Below, one piece after another: positions 12,401-22,404 of a DNA stretch of 64,000 nt. This stretch comes from Trogon surrucura (taxonomy: Eukaryota > Chordata > Aves > Trogoniformes > Trogonidae). Positions within the stretch are counted from its first letter, which is position 1, and every line of letters begins with the position of its first letter. The stretch is from assembly GCA_020746105.1 (NCBI GenBank), contig CM036658.1, positions 32,575,099 through 32,639,098 of the forward strand, in the 5' to 3' direction. A program made the translations under genes and the position numbers. A model generated the notes under the pieces. The model did no database searches. It was given only the letters and a program-made list of their open reading frames with translations, and had not been told where the DNA came from.

Positions 12401-15284
12401 GCCACAGGAAACAAATGTAGAATTTCTATGGAGTGGTCCATGCTATGTATAAAATCTAGCTGCTAAACAAAATAAAAACGCCTAGTAGAAGAGAATGAAA
12501 AAAATGGGTGAATTGCAAGAATGACATCTGCAGAACTTGAAAGAGATGTACAAGTGGGGTGAGAGACATGCTTTAGCTTACTGCTTAATGAAGCTCACGG
12601 TAGAAGGTTTGAGCAGTGGGGCAGGAGCACCCATAGCTCAATAACAGGCTTCACAGAGAATCTGCAGCAACTGTGACCCACACCAAGCCCTCCGGTCATC
12701 GGAGAGGGAATAAAAACTTCCAGCTCTTGCCACGAAAATCTGGTGCAGTAGTCTCTTTGGCATCTTCATGAAAGCAATAAAACTGTCCCTCCTGCCGGTC
12801 TAATGAAAGGTTTACAGCTCATCTGCAGACCTACTCTGCTCTGAGGAAGGAAAACACTGCACACAAAGGCTGGCTTCCTTAAACAGTCATTATCAGAGCT
12901 TCCGCCTGCGACAAATGCAGAAGCGGAATCTAACCACTCCTGATGTGGGCAAGCAAGCCATTTCCCTCTTTTTTTTTTCTTCAAATCTCCCAAGAAGTGA
13001 CATTTACCAGCAGGCTCCAGCTCCCTGTAAGGCAGCCTGCAGGGAAGGGGAGCAACTGCGGCTGCCCAGCAGTGCCAGAGTCAGCACAAATACCCTGGGA
13101 TTACTCGCCAGCTTGTTCGCAGTTTGATCCCACTTAGCACAAGCAAATATTAAAATATTTTGTTTCAAAACAGAAGACTGAAGACTGTTATGCAAATCAT
13201 TCTTATCCTAATGCACAGGCAAATGATTGAATTAGAGAAATAGGATTAGATGCTAATTTGTCAATATGATAGTTCAATTTAGACTATATTGAAGAAAGAA
13301 AAAAGCTGACAGTGGAGTTTCTGGTCTACCAGTCAAATGTTTCAAGGGATGACGTCTTCCTTTTCTAGAGAAAATTCCCCTAGAGGAGGGTAATGGACTA
13401 ATTAAGGCAATTAAGGGCAAAGGCATCAGGGTCTTCCCTCCAAGTCACAGTGAGAAATTCACCAAGGAACCAAACCCTCTGCTTCCTTCAGCCCATGTTG
13501 CCTGCAGGGTGAGGGGCGCATGCTCTAGCTTTCTTTCCTTGCCAGCATCCATTTTCCCTCAGTTAGGCAGATGTGTCGCCTGCCCCACACCACACTGTCC
13601 TGCGAGGAGATGCACATCGCGGGTGTTGTGCTGTGCAGAGGAGAGCTGGTGCAGGTCTCACCCTTACGAACATGTAGAGGACATCTGCAGTATTTACACT
13701 GAGGACACAGTCTGTGTTTCTAGCGAGGAGCCCCCCCTCTGATTCCTCTAGCCCTACAAGAGGCGACAGCAACATTTGCCCATGATGTTACATTCCCAGC
13801 ATCATAACACCCGCACTTCCCCCCATCTTGCCATGCAGTCTTTTCCATTGTCTCTGGCTGCAGAGCAAGCCCAGCCTGCTGTGTCACCTTCAGGAAAGAA
13901 AGATCACTGAACGTGCCTGATTGCTTAAAGTACAATACAGGTAGCACTAGGCTCTTCTATAGCAATTCCTGTCTGAGACAATTTTGCTTTTGATCTCTGG
14001 ATGCAGTTAATTGCTAGCTATGCAGACATTTGTGGAGGAGAAAACAATCACAAGCAATTTTAGAAGTGAGATGCTTGATGCTTAATCTTGCACCTGTCCT
14101 AAGAACTGAAATGGGCTTTTCTTAGTCTGGATCATGGTTGCACAGAGCTGCAGATCAACCAAAGGCAAAACATTTCAAATGTCAAATAGATGCAAATCCA
14201 CTGCTCTCTCTCTCATGATAAAAAGAGAAAGTCACCAGGATAAAAACAATAAGCTGTTGCAACCAATATACTCTCATTAACAGCATTCTTCATGTCTTGA
14301 AAATAAGGCAATAAATCATATACAGAATAATTGGAAGAAGCAGTTAGATTCATTGTTCATTTTCGTCTTTCTTTTCTTCATGTAGGTAATGCAAGGACAG
14401 CAGAGAGCCAAGACTCACTTCTCCAGGCAGAAAAGCAATGCTGTGTTCAGATAGGGAAGGGAGGAAGGTAAGGCAGAACCCCCTGGAGTGCACCTAATCC
14501 AGGTTCAAGTCCCAGCATGTAAACAAGTGCCGACAAAATACCGTTCTGTCCAGGAGCTGATGAGGAATGTCTCATGCTCCTTCAACAATAGCTGTCCCGC
14601 TACAGGTGTAAGCTGTGCCAGACATCCCACTACCCACCACCAATTTGCCTCTATTCTTCTGGGAGTGATAACAACACCTCTCAAATGCTTAAAAGCCTGG
14701 TCATTTGGGATTGCCTTAAGAAATGGCATGCCAAAGTCCCACATAGCCACAAACTGCAGCCAGCAGAGGCTGTCAGTGAGGGCTTCACAAGGGCATACGG
14801 AACAAGGCAAGCACATCTCCCTTGTTCCTGTGCCGCCCCCAGTTCAGGACCAGGTTGTGATGGAGGATGTAACCACATTGCCCAGTTTGACTTGTCCCTG
14901 CACTCATCCTCCTTGGGTTTACTTACCCTTTTCCCCAGTCGTTGATACTCTGGCATCCCCAGTACATGGTTAACAGCAGTGCAATTCTGTATCGTGTGAA
15001 AAAACAATTCCCTGTCGCTGCTTTAGATCCGATAACCCACTTGCCCACTGAGCAGCACTTTGATGCTTTCTGCAAACTCTCTACAATGACTCAAGCTGTC
15101 TTTCATTTTTTTTCCTCAGCTAAGAGATCATAATTTTGTGTATGTAGTCACTTTTCTCCTGACAGCCCCAACACAGAATTTCATTTTAGTGCAATGAGCT
15201 ACTTCAACATCTTTTCAGAGTCAGCACTAGCTCTGGTTATCCTGAATAATATTTCCTCAATTGTAAACATTGTCACTATTTGTT
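6481..15284. other. Long non-coding interval, no gene recognised
   Basis: I find no recognisable exon, RNA gene or well-preserved repeat in these 8.8 kb. The longest open frame nearby (161 codons, plus strand, 14488-14973) has an unremarkable composition, no domain motif and no splice signals, so I treat it as chance. An AT-rich block at 13140-13420 contains several TAAT/ATTA cores and the octamer ATGCAAAT and is discussed as a possible regulatory element. Confidence 0.5.
13140..13420. promoter_or_regulatory. Candidate AT-rich regulatory block (homeodomain/POU-type motifs)
   Basis: The block has ATGCAAAT at about 13191 (the octamer bound by POU factors), several TAAT or ATTA cores, and a CTAATTAAGGCAATTAAGG stretch near 13398-13416. 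Such clusters are common in conserved non-coding elements of vertebrate gene deserts. Motif density alone is weak evidence in AT-rich DNA, and conservation cannot be seen from one sequence. Confidence 0.2.
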
Positions 15285-16060
15285 TGTACAACCTCCTCCA
15301 GGTCACTTAGGAAGATGCTGAATGTCAGGCCAGGGACTGGTGTCTGTAGGATGTCCTGATGTACAAGGTAACCATTTCTTCCAACGCTCTCTTTTCTGCA
15401 GTTTAGCCCACAGGTCAGCTCTCCTGGGCTAGCCTAGAGAGTAACCTCTCCTATTCCACAACAAATGTCATTTGTTAGGAGACTATCTTGTGTCCCTGCA
15501 GCTGTGTTGAAAGCTACATAGCCCAGACCAGCATGATCTGTAGGCTTGTGAAATCCTTCCAAGAGTTCTTATGGCTGTCAGGCCTGATCATCCTCTCAAC
15601 ACCCATGTTTCTTCTGAAACCTTCATCCAAGCTTGACCAATCACTAGCTCCCAGTATCACTCCCGCAGCCCCATTCAAAGCCTGGCATTGCATTCCCACT
15701 TCCATTCCTCTAAACCTGGAGCTGATTGTAGCACCAGATTACACACACTTAGTAATTCAGAAATTTCTTATTTGTGGCGTGTGTTTTTTCGGGACTCCTG
15801 GGTAAACACCATCTGGTGCCGAGAATTTGTTAATGCTTAGTTTATCAATTTGTTCTAACACGCCTTTTCCCAACACCTCCATTTGAGGTGGTTCCTCAGA
15901 CTACCCCCCCCCCCCCCGCCGCCATTCACAGCATACCCATCGTAGTGAACGTCAATGCAAAGAATTTGCTCAGCTTTTCTGCAATGTCCTTGCATGTCTT
16001 CCAGTGCATTTTTTCACTTGGAGGTCATTTATCAGCCCCAACAGCTCGTGATCATCTCTA
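15285..16060 (-). repeat. Ancient CR1/L3-like LINE ORF2 fragment
   Basis: Three LINE ORF2 landmarks appear in the right order on the minus strand. At about 15950-15999 the sequence reads D-I-A-E-K-L-S-K-F-F-A-L-T-F, the conserved segment before the reverse transcriptase. At about 15793-15836 it reads N-K-F-S-A-P-D-G-V-Y-P-G-V, matching the GPDG-(I/M)-H-P motif. At about 15288-15325 it reads F-S-I-F-L-S-D-L-E, matching the F-N-I-x-I-N-D-L-D segment that precedes the catalytic FADD. The spacing between the last two is roughly what the family needs, but frames change and stops are frequent, so the copy is dead. A run of 14 C residues at 15904-15917 interrupts it. Which old clade it belongs to is inference. 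Confidence 0.7.
15904..15917 (+). repeat. Poly-C homopolymer (14 C)
   Basis: There is an uninterrupted run of 14 C residues followed by GCCGCC, lying inside the eroded LINE. Such a run is prone to slippage and sequencing error, so its length is uncertain. Confidence 0.9.
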
Positions 16061-18059
16061 TGGACTGTGCACTGGTGTTGCACAGCCAAACTGATCCCGT
16101 TAATATTTATACATCGAGATAGATTTTAAATGCATTTATACCTCAAATACATGCTGCTAAGTTTACTACGAAAATTTCAGATGGAAAACACCAAATGTGA
16201 TCTTGGTACACATCCAAACAGAAATGTGAATTCTTCTGAGTATTTCCCAAACAGGAGCAATTTTTATCTTAGTGATCTACCAAACCTAACGGATAACCAG
16301 CCCACAAGCACACTCTGTAGCCTCCAGTCACGTAAAACTTCTGCTATTGATGGAGATAAATGGAGCCTAGAACAGCACCTTTCTTTGTGTTTAATGTTCC
16401 ATTCAATCCCTGAAAGTACTCGACAGGAGAAAAAGAAACCAAACATGAGATGACCCTTGCCTACCCAGGCATAGTGCTTTTGAAGCCCTTGTTTATGTGA
16501 AGAGTTGTTGAGCTCATGAAAATTCATAGCAAGGGTTTCAGTAGTGGAAGGTAAATTATTTATTAAAAACAGTGGATTCAGGAGAAAAGCTGATCCCTGT
16601 GATCAGTTTGTCATACATAAAATAACCACTAAATATGACTGCCTAACATTTACCTACAATCCCAACTTAAGCCCTTAGAAAAGGAGAACCTGGAGATAAG
16701 CGACAGCAGCTTCTACAGTCTGAAAGAGAGAGGCTTCAGTGTGAACAAGAGGGAGATGAAGAGAATGATTTATAAGTGCAATGATTAATCTTTCACTTTA
16801 TGTGCGAACAGACTTGGGCATGTGATTAAATACCCAAGGCAGGAGAACAACATCTAATAACGTAAAATCTTGGTTTGCAATTGCTTCCAAGCTCTCACTC
16901 TTTCTTCCTTGAAAGTGATTTGAATTTCAGACTACTGAGGCTTTGATTTTTTTTTTTTCTTCTAAACTAAAGCCGACGTCTTTGGAATAAATTTAACTGT
17001 AAAGGTGTAACAAGGACGGGAGGAGTTTTATTTACCAACTAGAGTAGTTTCTCCATCTTCTCTTCCTCTTCTCCTGGTCCAGGAGGAAAGGAAAGCAATC
17101 ACAATGGTGGGGAGCATGCTCTTGGTCCCAGGGCAAAAGACCATAGCAGGCGAATTAATGGGGATGCTGTTTCAAGTAGAAATACATCACTGTATATTCA
17201 TCAGCACTGGGCATGACGACACACAGAAAACATTACTCATGTAGACATAGTTAGGACAATAAATCAGCAACCCATGTCTGTGAACATAAAGCATATTCAT
17301 CTGTCAGACTTTTCTGGTCCTCAAGGCGAGGGGATGAGGAGAGGAACCTGAAATAGCATAGCTTCATGTGGGAAGATAATACCATCACACAGCTCTGAGC
17401 AGTGGAGACAGACATTTAAAATTCTTTTTCATTAAGGAACATTTTTAGATGCTTAGCTATTGCCTTTCTTCGCTCTATTTTCTGGGTATCATTTTAATGA
17501 ATATGCACATTTCTGAATATTTTATTTATATATGTTCATGCCTTCTTCATCATAATTCTACCTTGTTACTAAGTGACGAGGCTGTGCTGTTGCTGTTTTC
17601 TTCCTCAATAGTCCTGTTCATTTCGTGCTGCCATTCTTCTCCCTGTGCAAACAGGTCTCAGCCAACAACTGGGAGAAGCAGCTGGCTTTGTTCCAAGGTC
17701 CGAGATTTCACTTATGTTGGTAATTGCATGGGCTATACTGAGTTCACAAATATGTGGCCCTCCAAGGCTTTCTTACTATTGCTATACTGCAAGCCAAACC
17801 CTCTCTGACCTCCACCCTGACAAAGGCAGCCAAAGCAAAACGAGTAACTGAGTGATCTGCCAGCTCTGGTGGGACAATTCACCCAACTTCAACTCACAAG
17901 TATATCCATCTGCAGCCACACAGATGTACGGTAAGACGCATGATAAGAACATCCCACTGGAGTCCACCTGAGATCTCATGAAGGAAAACTGTTTAGATGA
18001 GCAATGAGATTACTGATGAAAAAATGGACCTGTCTGCAGGTATCTATTGTACTGGAAAA
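16061..18059. other. Non-coding spacer, nothing recognised
   Basis: This is mixed AT-rich sequence with only short unremarkable open frames. I see no repeat ends or splice-flanked exons. It abuts the 5'-truncated end of the CR1 element that begins near 18060. Confidence 0.4.
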
Positions 18060-19570
18060 ACAGGTTAGTGCATATTCTGCACATCCATAAATCCACGGGC
18101 CCTGATGGGATGCACCCACGGGTGCTGAGGGAGCTGGCGGGAGTCATTGCTAGGCCACTCTCCATCATCTTTGGTAAGTCGTGGGCAACAGAGAGGTGCC
18201 TGAGGACTGGAGGAAAGCAAACATCACTGCAGTCTTCAAAAAGAGCGGGAAGGAGGACCCAGGTAACTACAGACCAGTCAGCCTCACCTCCATCCTTGGC
18301 AAGGTGATGGAACAACTTATCCTTGGCAATGTTTCTAGGCATATCAAGCATACGAGGGTCATTAGGAGCAGTCAACATGGTTTTACCAAGGGGAAGTCAT
18401 GTTTGACCAACCTGATAGCCTTTTATGAGGATGTAACCAGGTGGATAGATGATGACTGTGCAGTGGATGTGGTTTATGTGGATTTCAGTAAAGCATTTGA
18501 CATCGTCTCCCACAGCATCCTCACAGCTAAACTGAGGAAGTGTGGTCTGGACGATTGGGTAGTGAGGTGGATTGTGAACTGGTTGAAGGGAAGAAGCCAG
18601 AAAGTTGTAGTCAATGTGACGGAGTCTAGCTGGAGGCCTGTGTCTAGTGAAGTCCCTCAGGGGGCAGTACTGGGGCCAGTGCTGTTCAACATACTCACCA
18701 ACGATCTGGATGAGGGAACTGAGTGCACCATCAGCAAGTTTGCTGATGACACAAAACTGGGAGGAGTAGCTGACACACCAGAAGGCTGTGCTGCCATTCA
18801 GAGAGACCTCGACAGGATGAAGAGTTGGGTGGGGGGAAATTTTATGGACTACAACAAGGGCAAGTGTAGAGTCTTTCATCTAAGAACAACCCCATGTACC
18901 AGTATAGGCTGGGGACTGACCTGTTGGAGAGTGGCATGTGTAGGGAAAAGGAACCTGGGGGCCCTGGTGGACAGCAGCTCAAGAAGGCCAATGGCACCCT
19001 GGGGTGTATTAGAAGGGGGGTGGGGAGAGGTCCTCCTGCCCCTCTATTCTGCCCTGGTGAGGCCACATCTGGAATCTTGTGTCCAGTTCTGGGCCCCTCA
19101 GCTCAAGAAGGACAGGGAGCTGCTTGAGAGAGTCCAGCGCAGAGCCACGAAGATGATGAAGGGAGTGGAACATCTCCCTTATGAGGAAAGGCTGAAGGAG
19201 CTGGGTCTCTGTAGCTTGGAGAAGATTGAGGGGTGACCTCATTAATGTTTATAAATATATCAAGGGAGGGTGTCCAGACAACGGAGCCAGGCTTTTCTCA
19301 GTGATGTCCAATGATAGGAGAAGGGCAATGGGTGCAAACTGGAGCATAGGAGGTTCCAGTAGGAACCTTAGGAAAAATTTTTTCCCTATGAGGGTGACAG
19401 AGCACTGGAACAGGCTGCCCAGAGAGGTTGTGGAGTCTCCTGTGGAGACATTCAAAACCCGCCTGGACATGTTCTTGTGTGACCTACTGTAGGTGATCCT
19501 GCTCTGGCAGGCGGTTGGACTAGATGATCTTTCGAGGTCCCTTCCAACCCCTGACATTCTGTGGTTCTGT
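18060..19570 (+). mobile_element. CR1 LINE, 5'-truncated, with broken ORF2 reverse transcriptase
   Basis: This is a chicken-repeat-1 type non-LTR retrotransposon. ORF2 reverse transcriptase motifs follow in order: [12 protein letters not shown] near 18090-18130, [12 protein letters not shown] near 18256-18291, V-Y-V-D-F-S-K-A-F-D near 18474-18503, [13 protein letters not shown] near 18652-18690, and the catalytic F-A-D-D-T-K-L-G near 18739-18762. The C-terminal part carries C-V-Q-F-W-A-P and [13 protein letters not shown] before a stop at 19490-19492. The 3' end is CR1-typical (GATGATCTTTCGAGGTCCC, then ATTCTGTGGTTCTGTGA). The element starts mid-ORF2, as most CR1 copies do. Breaks include a frame change near 18180-18190, about 4 missing bases near 18883, a deletion of about 40 bases near 18975, and a further shift near 19230. 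It is therefore inactive. A provirus is inserted at its tail. Confidence 0.95.
18181..18895 (+). pseudogene. CR1 ORF2 reverse transcriptase domain, longest uninterrupted frame
   Basis: The best-preserved frame of the CR1 copy reads through the fingers and palm of the reverse transcriptase and keeps the catalytic aspartates: FSKAFD in motif A and FADD in motif C. The frame runs open on paper to 19236. After about residue 235, however, the true CR1 reading continues in other frames because of small deletions, so the downstream residues of that frame are partly nonsense. The protein would have primed reverse transcription of CR1 RNA at nicked target DNA. With the 5' part of ORF2 (endonuclease) absent, it cannot act alone. 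Confidence 0.85.
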
Positions 19571-19575
19571 GATAT
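19571..19575 (+). repeat. Target-site duplication, left copy (GATAT)
   Basis: GATAT directly precedes the TG of the 5' LTR and is repeated directly after the terminal CA of the provirus at 22479-22483. A 5-bp duplication is the size I expect for ERVL-type integrases. Confidence 0.85.
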
Positions 19576-20288
19576 TGTCCTGGGTTTAGCTAAAAACCCA
19601 GTCCTGTTTAGTGAATTTTACTTTGCAGTTTAGTGTCTTCTAAAAGGGCTGCACGTTCTGAAGTCAGCAGCATGTTTTTGCAGACAGTGTGTGCTACTGG
19701 CAGTGATAACACCTGATGGTTACAGTCACTGCCTGGGACTGGTATGTAGAAAGGCTCTTGCTGATACTTATTCCTATAGTGACCAAGGCCACTGCTGGCT
19801 CTTGTGTGCCACGCTGGGGGTGCCGGGTAGTAAGAGGGGGCCACAAAGAAGTAAAAGGTGGCACCTCCGGGGGATATTAGACAGGACAGGTGACCAACGA
19901 GAGTATTCCATCCCATATACGTCATATCTAGTATAAATTGAGTGATCACGAGAGTTTCGGCCCTTTTTTTTTTCTGCCTTTTTGGCCTTTTCGCCCTTCT
20001 TTTCTGCAATGGCCGGTCAAAATTTTGTCCAAACTCTCGAGTGTGATTTGGTATATCGTTCTGTGGTTTGCCTGTTTTGGTTTCATGACAAGATTTCTCA
20101 CTGTACTGGTTTTTTTTGGGTAGGTGTATTCTGCAGTTGCAACACCAGTGGTGATTTCTATCGGGGGAGGGAGTTGGGTTTGATATCGGGCTACTATCTA
20201 TAGTTGTATATAGTTCTTGGGGGGGGGGAAGAGGGGGTTAGAGAGCGTCTGTCCGTGTTAGTGGTCGGCCCAGCCCTAACCCATGACA
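19576..20288 (+). repeat. 5' LTR of the ERVL-like provirus
   Basis: The LTR begins TGTCCTGGG and ends CCATGACA, so it has the TG...CA ends of a retroviral LTR. A hairpin-forming inverted repeat, CTGGGTTT...AAACCCAG, occupies 19580-19601. A TATA-like box (TATAAAT) lies at 19932-19938 and a T-rich tract follows at 19966-19975. A run of 10 G residues at 20219-20228 followed by AAGAGGGGG is shared with the 3' stub. The last 72 bases (20217-20288) align to 22405-22478, which confirms that this is a repeat and fixes its right end. It drove transcription of the provirus when intact. Confidence 0.85.
19932..19938 (+). promoter_or_regulatory. Candidate TATA box in the 5' LTR
   Basis: TATAAAT lies in the middle of the LTR, about 350 bases before its end, where a U3 promoter would be plausible. 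No experimental start site can be inferred. Confidence 0.4.
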
Positions 20289-20295
20289 GATTTAT

Positions 20296-20313
20296 TGGCG
20301 CCCAACGTGGGGC
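20296..20313 (+). other. Primer binding site, tRNA-Lys(1,2) type
   Basis: The 18 bases TGGCGCCCAACGTGGGGC are complementary to the 3' end of tRNA-Lys(1,2) including CCA. They start 7 bases after the LTR terminal CA. They would have primed minus-strand DNA synthesis. The match is perfect as far as I recall the tRNA end. Confidence 0.9.
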
Positions 20314-20761
20314 AAGAAAACAAACACCAATCAGGCTCAGACTATTTTACCAGCTACTTGGATACAACTGGGCTCTGATATATTGCCCGCATAGTTTAAA
20401 TTCCATCTGGCGCAGTTGAGAGCGTATCAGATCTTTTCTTTGAGAGTTCTGAAGGGTTAGAGGAGAAAAACCGGACAGCTCACATCATGTTATCGGTCAG
20501 TGAAATGTTATGTCATGTTCTTTTAAATGTGGGTTCCTCCCTGGGTGTCAAAATTTTGTCCCAATTTCACCTTAGGAAATTATACCCATTTGTTTACTAA
20601 TCTGAGTATACCAGGTTTTGAGGATTGTTATTGTGATTGTGAATGCAGTTATTTCAATCGAAAGATTGAATTCTGCCACGAGAAGGAATAATCGGAATGT
20701 AAATGTAGTTAATACCAATACTGTGAATCAGGTAAACCCCGTGAGTCAACCTCAGAATTAG
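20314..20761 (+). other. Proviral leader with gag region almost entirely lost
   Basis: Between the primer binding site and the protease there are only about 450 bases, too little for a gag gene. I see no capsid-like or zinc-knuckle frame. The last stretch before 20759 reads an asparagine- and valine-rich segment in the protease frame that ends in TAG at 20759-20761. That stop may be an original gag/pol readthrough site or simple decay; I cannot tell. Confidence 0.6.
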
Positions 20762-21265
20762 AGGGGCCCTGCCTCCAGCCAGGTGGAGGAGAGGGACAAC
20801 CGAGTTTATTGGACTGTGTGGATTCGGTGGCCTGGCACATTAGAACCACGAAAATATAGAGCTCTGGTGGACACTGGTGCACAGTGCACTCTAATGCCAT
20901 TGAATCGTACAGGTACTGAAACTGTTACTATTTCTGGAGTGACGGGTGGCTCTCAACAACTGTCTGTATTGGAGGCCGAAATGAGCCTTACTGGGAATAT
21001 GTGGAAGAAGCACCCCATAGTGACTGGTCCAAATGCCCCATGTATCCTTGGCATAGACTTCCTCAAGAAAGGGTATTATAAGGACCCAAGAGGGTATCGA
21101 TGGGCTTTTGGCATAGCAGCTGTAGAGACTGAGGACAATGATCAGCTGTCTAGCTTGCCCAAACTTTCAGAGGAGTCTAGTGTTGTAGGGCTGATGAAAA
21201 CTGAAGACCAACAGGTACCAATTGCTACTAGAACAGTGCATCGACGACAATATTGTACCAACTGA
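20762..21265 (+). pseudogene. Retroviral aspartic protease region (pro)
   Basis: This retropepsin-like domain would cleave the viral polyprotein as a dimer. Counting from the GTG codon at 20783, the active-site motif A-L-V-D-T-G-A-Q lies at residues 27-34 (the D codon is at 20870-20872). A C-terminal I-L-G-I-D-F-L lies near 21039-21062, the conserved (I/V)-L-G-x-D segment. The spacing of about 57 residues between the motifs is right for a retropepsin. The frame opens after TAG 20759-20761 and closes at TGA 21263-21265, after which the same frame continues into reverse transcriptase. The stop could derive from CGA by CpG decay. The catalytic triad is intact but the polyprotein context is lost. 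Confidence 0.85.
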
Positions 21266-22021
21266 GACTCTGTAGTTCCCATCCATAAGTTGATACGTCA
21301 ACTAGAAAGTCAAGGAGTGATCAGCAAAGCTCGCTCACCATTTAACAGTCCTATCTGGCCTGTGCGTAAGTCTGATGGAGAATGGAGATTGACTGTAGAC
21401 TATCGTGGCCTAAATGAGGTTACACCACCAATGAGTGCTGCCGTGCCAGATATGTTAGATCTTCAGTATGAGCTGGAGTCCAAGGCAGCTAAGTGGTATG
21501 CCACAATTGACATTGCTAATGCATTTTTCTCTATTCCCATAACAGCAGAATGCAGGCCGCAGTTTGCTTTCACCTGGAGGGGTATCCAGTACACCTGGAA
21601 CCGACTGCCCCAGGGGTGGAAACACAGCCCTACCATCTGCCATGGACTGATCCACACTGCCCTGGAGAGGGGTGGAGCTCCGGAACATCTGCAATAAATT
21701 GATGACATTATTGTATGGGGTAACACAGCAGAAGTTGTTTTCACGAAAGGTAAGAAAATAATTGAAATTCTTTTGGATGCTGGTTTTGCCATAAAGAGAA
21801 GCAAGGTCAAGGGACCTGCAAGAGAGACCCAGTATTTGGGAGTGAAATGGCAAGATGGGCGTCGCCAGATCCCAATAGACGTGATTGACACAATATCAGC
21901 TATGTTGCCACCAACTAACAAAAAAGAAACACAATCCTTCTTAGGTACTGTGGGTTTCTGGAGAATGCATATTCCTGGTTATGTTATTATGTTAATGCCC
22001 ATGAATCTCTTGGCATTGTAG
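21266..22021 (+). pseudogene. Retroviral reverse transcriptase region, catalytic Tyr replaced by stop
   Basis: In the protease frame, reverse transcriptase landmarks follow in order: S-P-F-N-S-P-I-W-P-V near 21335-21365, R-L-T-V-D-Y-R-G-L-N near 21386-21415, W-Y-A-T-I-D-I-A-N-A-F-F near 21494-21529, and R-L-P-Q-G-W-K-H-S-P near 21602-21631. The catalytic Y-x-D-D box should come next. Here the tyrosine position is TAA (21695-21697), followed by I-D-D-I-I-V-W-G. The thumb follows, with Y-L-G-V-K-W and Q-S-F-L-G-T-V-G-F-W-R-M-H-I-P-G-Y, ending near 21980. TAG at 22019-22021 closes the segment. RNase H and integrase are absent. The closest relatives by motif wording are ERVL/class III elements of birds (inference). 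The copy is non-functional. Confidence 0.9.
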
Positions 22022-22404
22022 TGTTTCTGTAGGAATTTGTGCAAGTCATTGAGTATCCCTGTGTCCTTTAACACTCAGTGTGTATCTGCAAATGTCGCCC
22101 CTGTGACTAGAAAGAAACATCGGAGAAAGTCAATTGCCCTACCAACAGATAACACAACTCCAGGACAAAGCCCTCCTAAAGTAGCACCATCAGATGACTC
22201 AGATTCAGACTCAGGAAAGAAAGCTGATATCCCTGTGACTGGGAAGAAACATCTAACAAAGACAAATCACCCAACATCAGATGGGTCTGATGCAGGAAAG
22301 GGTCCTTCCCAATCGAAGTCATCAGATAGTTCAGGGTCAGAATCAGACGCAGTTGTCTCTCTAACTCGTAAGTCTCTCTGCCTCATTCCCTTTTCCCTTC
22401 CCGT
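22022..22404 (+). pseudogene. Ser/Asp/Lys-rich proviral segment with a two-copy 132-bp tandem repeat
   Basis: In the same frame as pol, this segment encodes a hydrophilic stretch with runs such as D-D-S-D-S-D-S-G-K-K and basic pieces such as T-R-K-K-H-R-R-K-S. A 132-bp (44-codon) unit occurs twice, about 22097-22228 and 22229-22360: CCTGTGAC recurs at 22100 and 22232, and TCAGAT recurs at 22190 and 22322. There are no membrane segments, cysteine knuckles or dUTPase motifs. The composition resembles the linker part of a gag protein more than anything expected after reverse transcriptase, so the order may be rearranged. I cannot assign a function. The frame runs on into the LTR stub and flank, stopping near 22504. 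Confidence 0.55.

Noticed and set aside
14488-14973. 161-codon open frame on the plus strand
   Set aside because: It is the longest non-transposon frame but has no domain motif, no splice signals and an overlapping open frame on the opposite strand. It is likely chance.
18047-18307. Separate small gene overlapping the start of the CR1
   Set aside because: It is the CR1 ORF2 upstream frame before a frameshift, not an independent gene.
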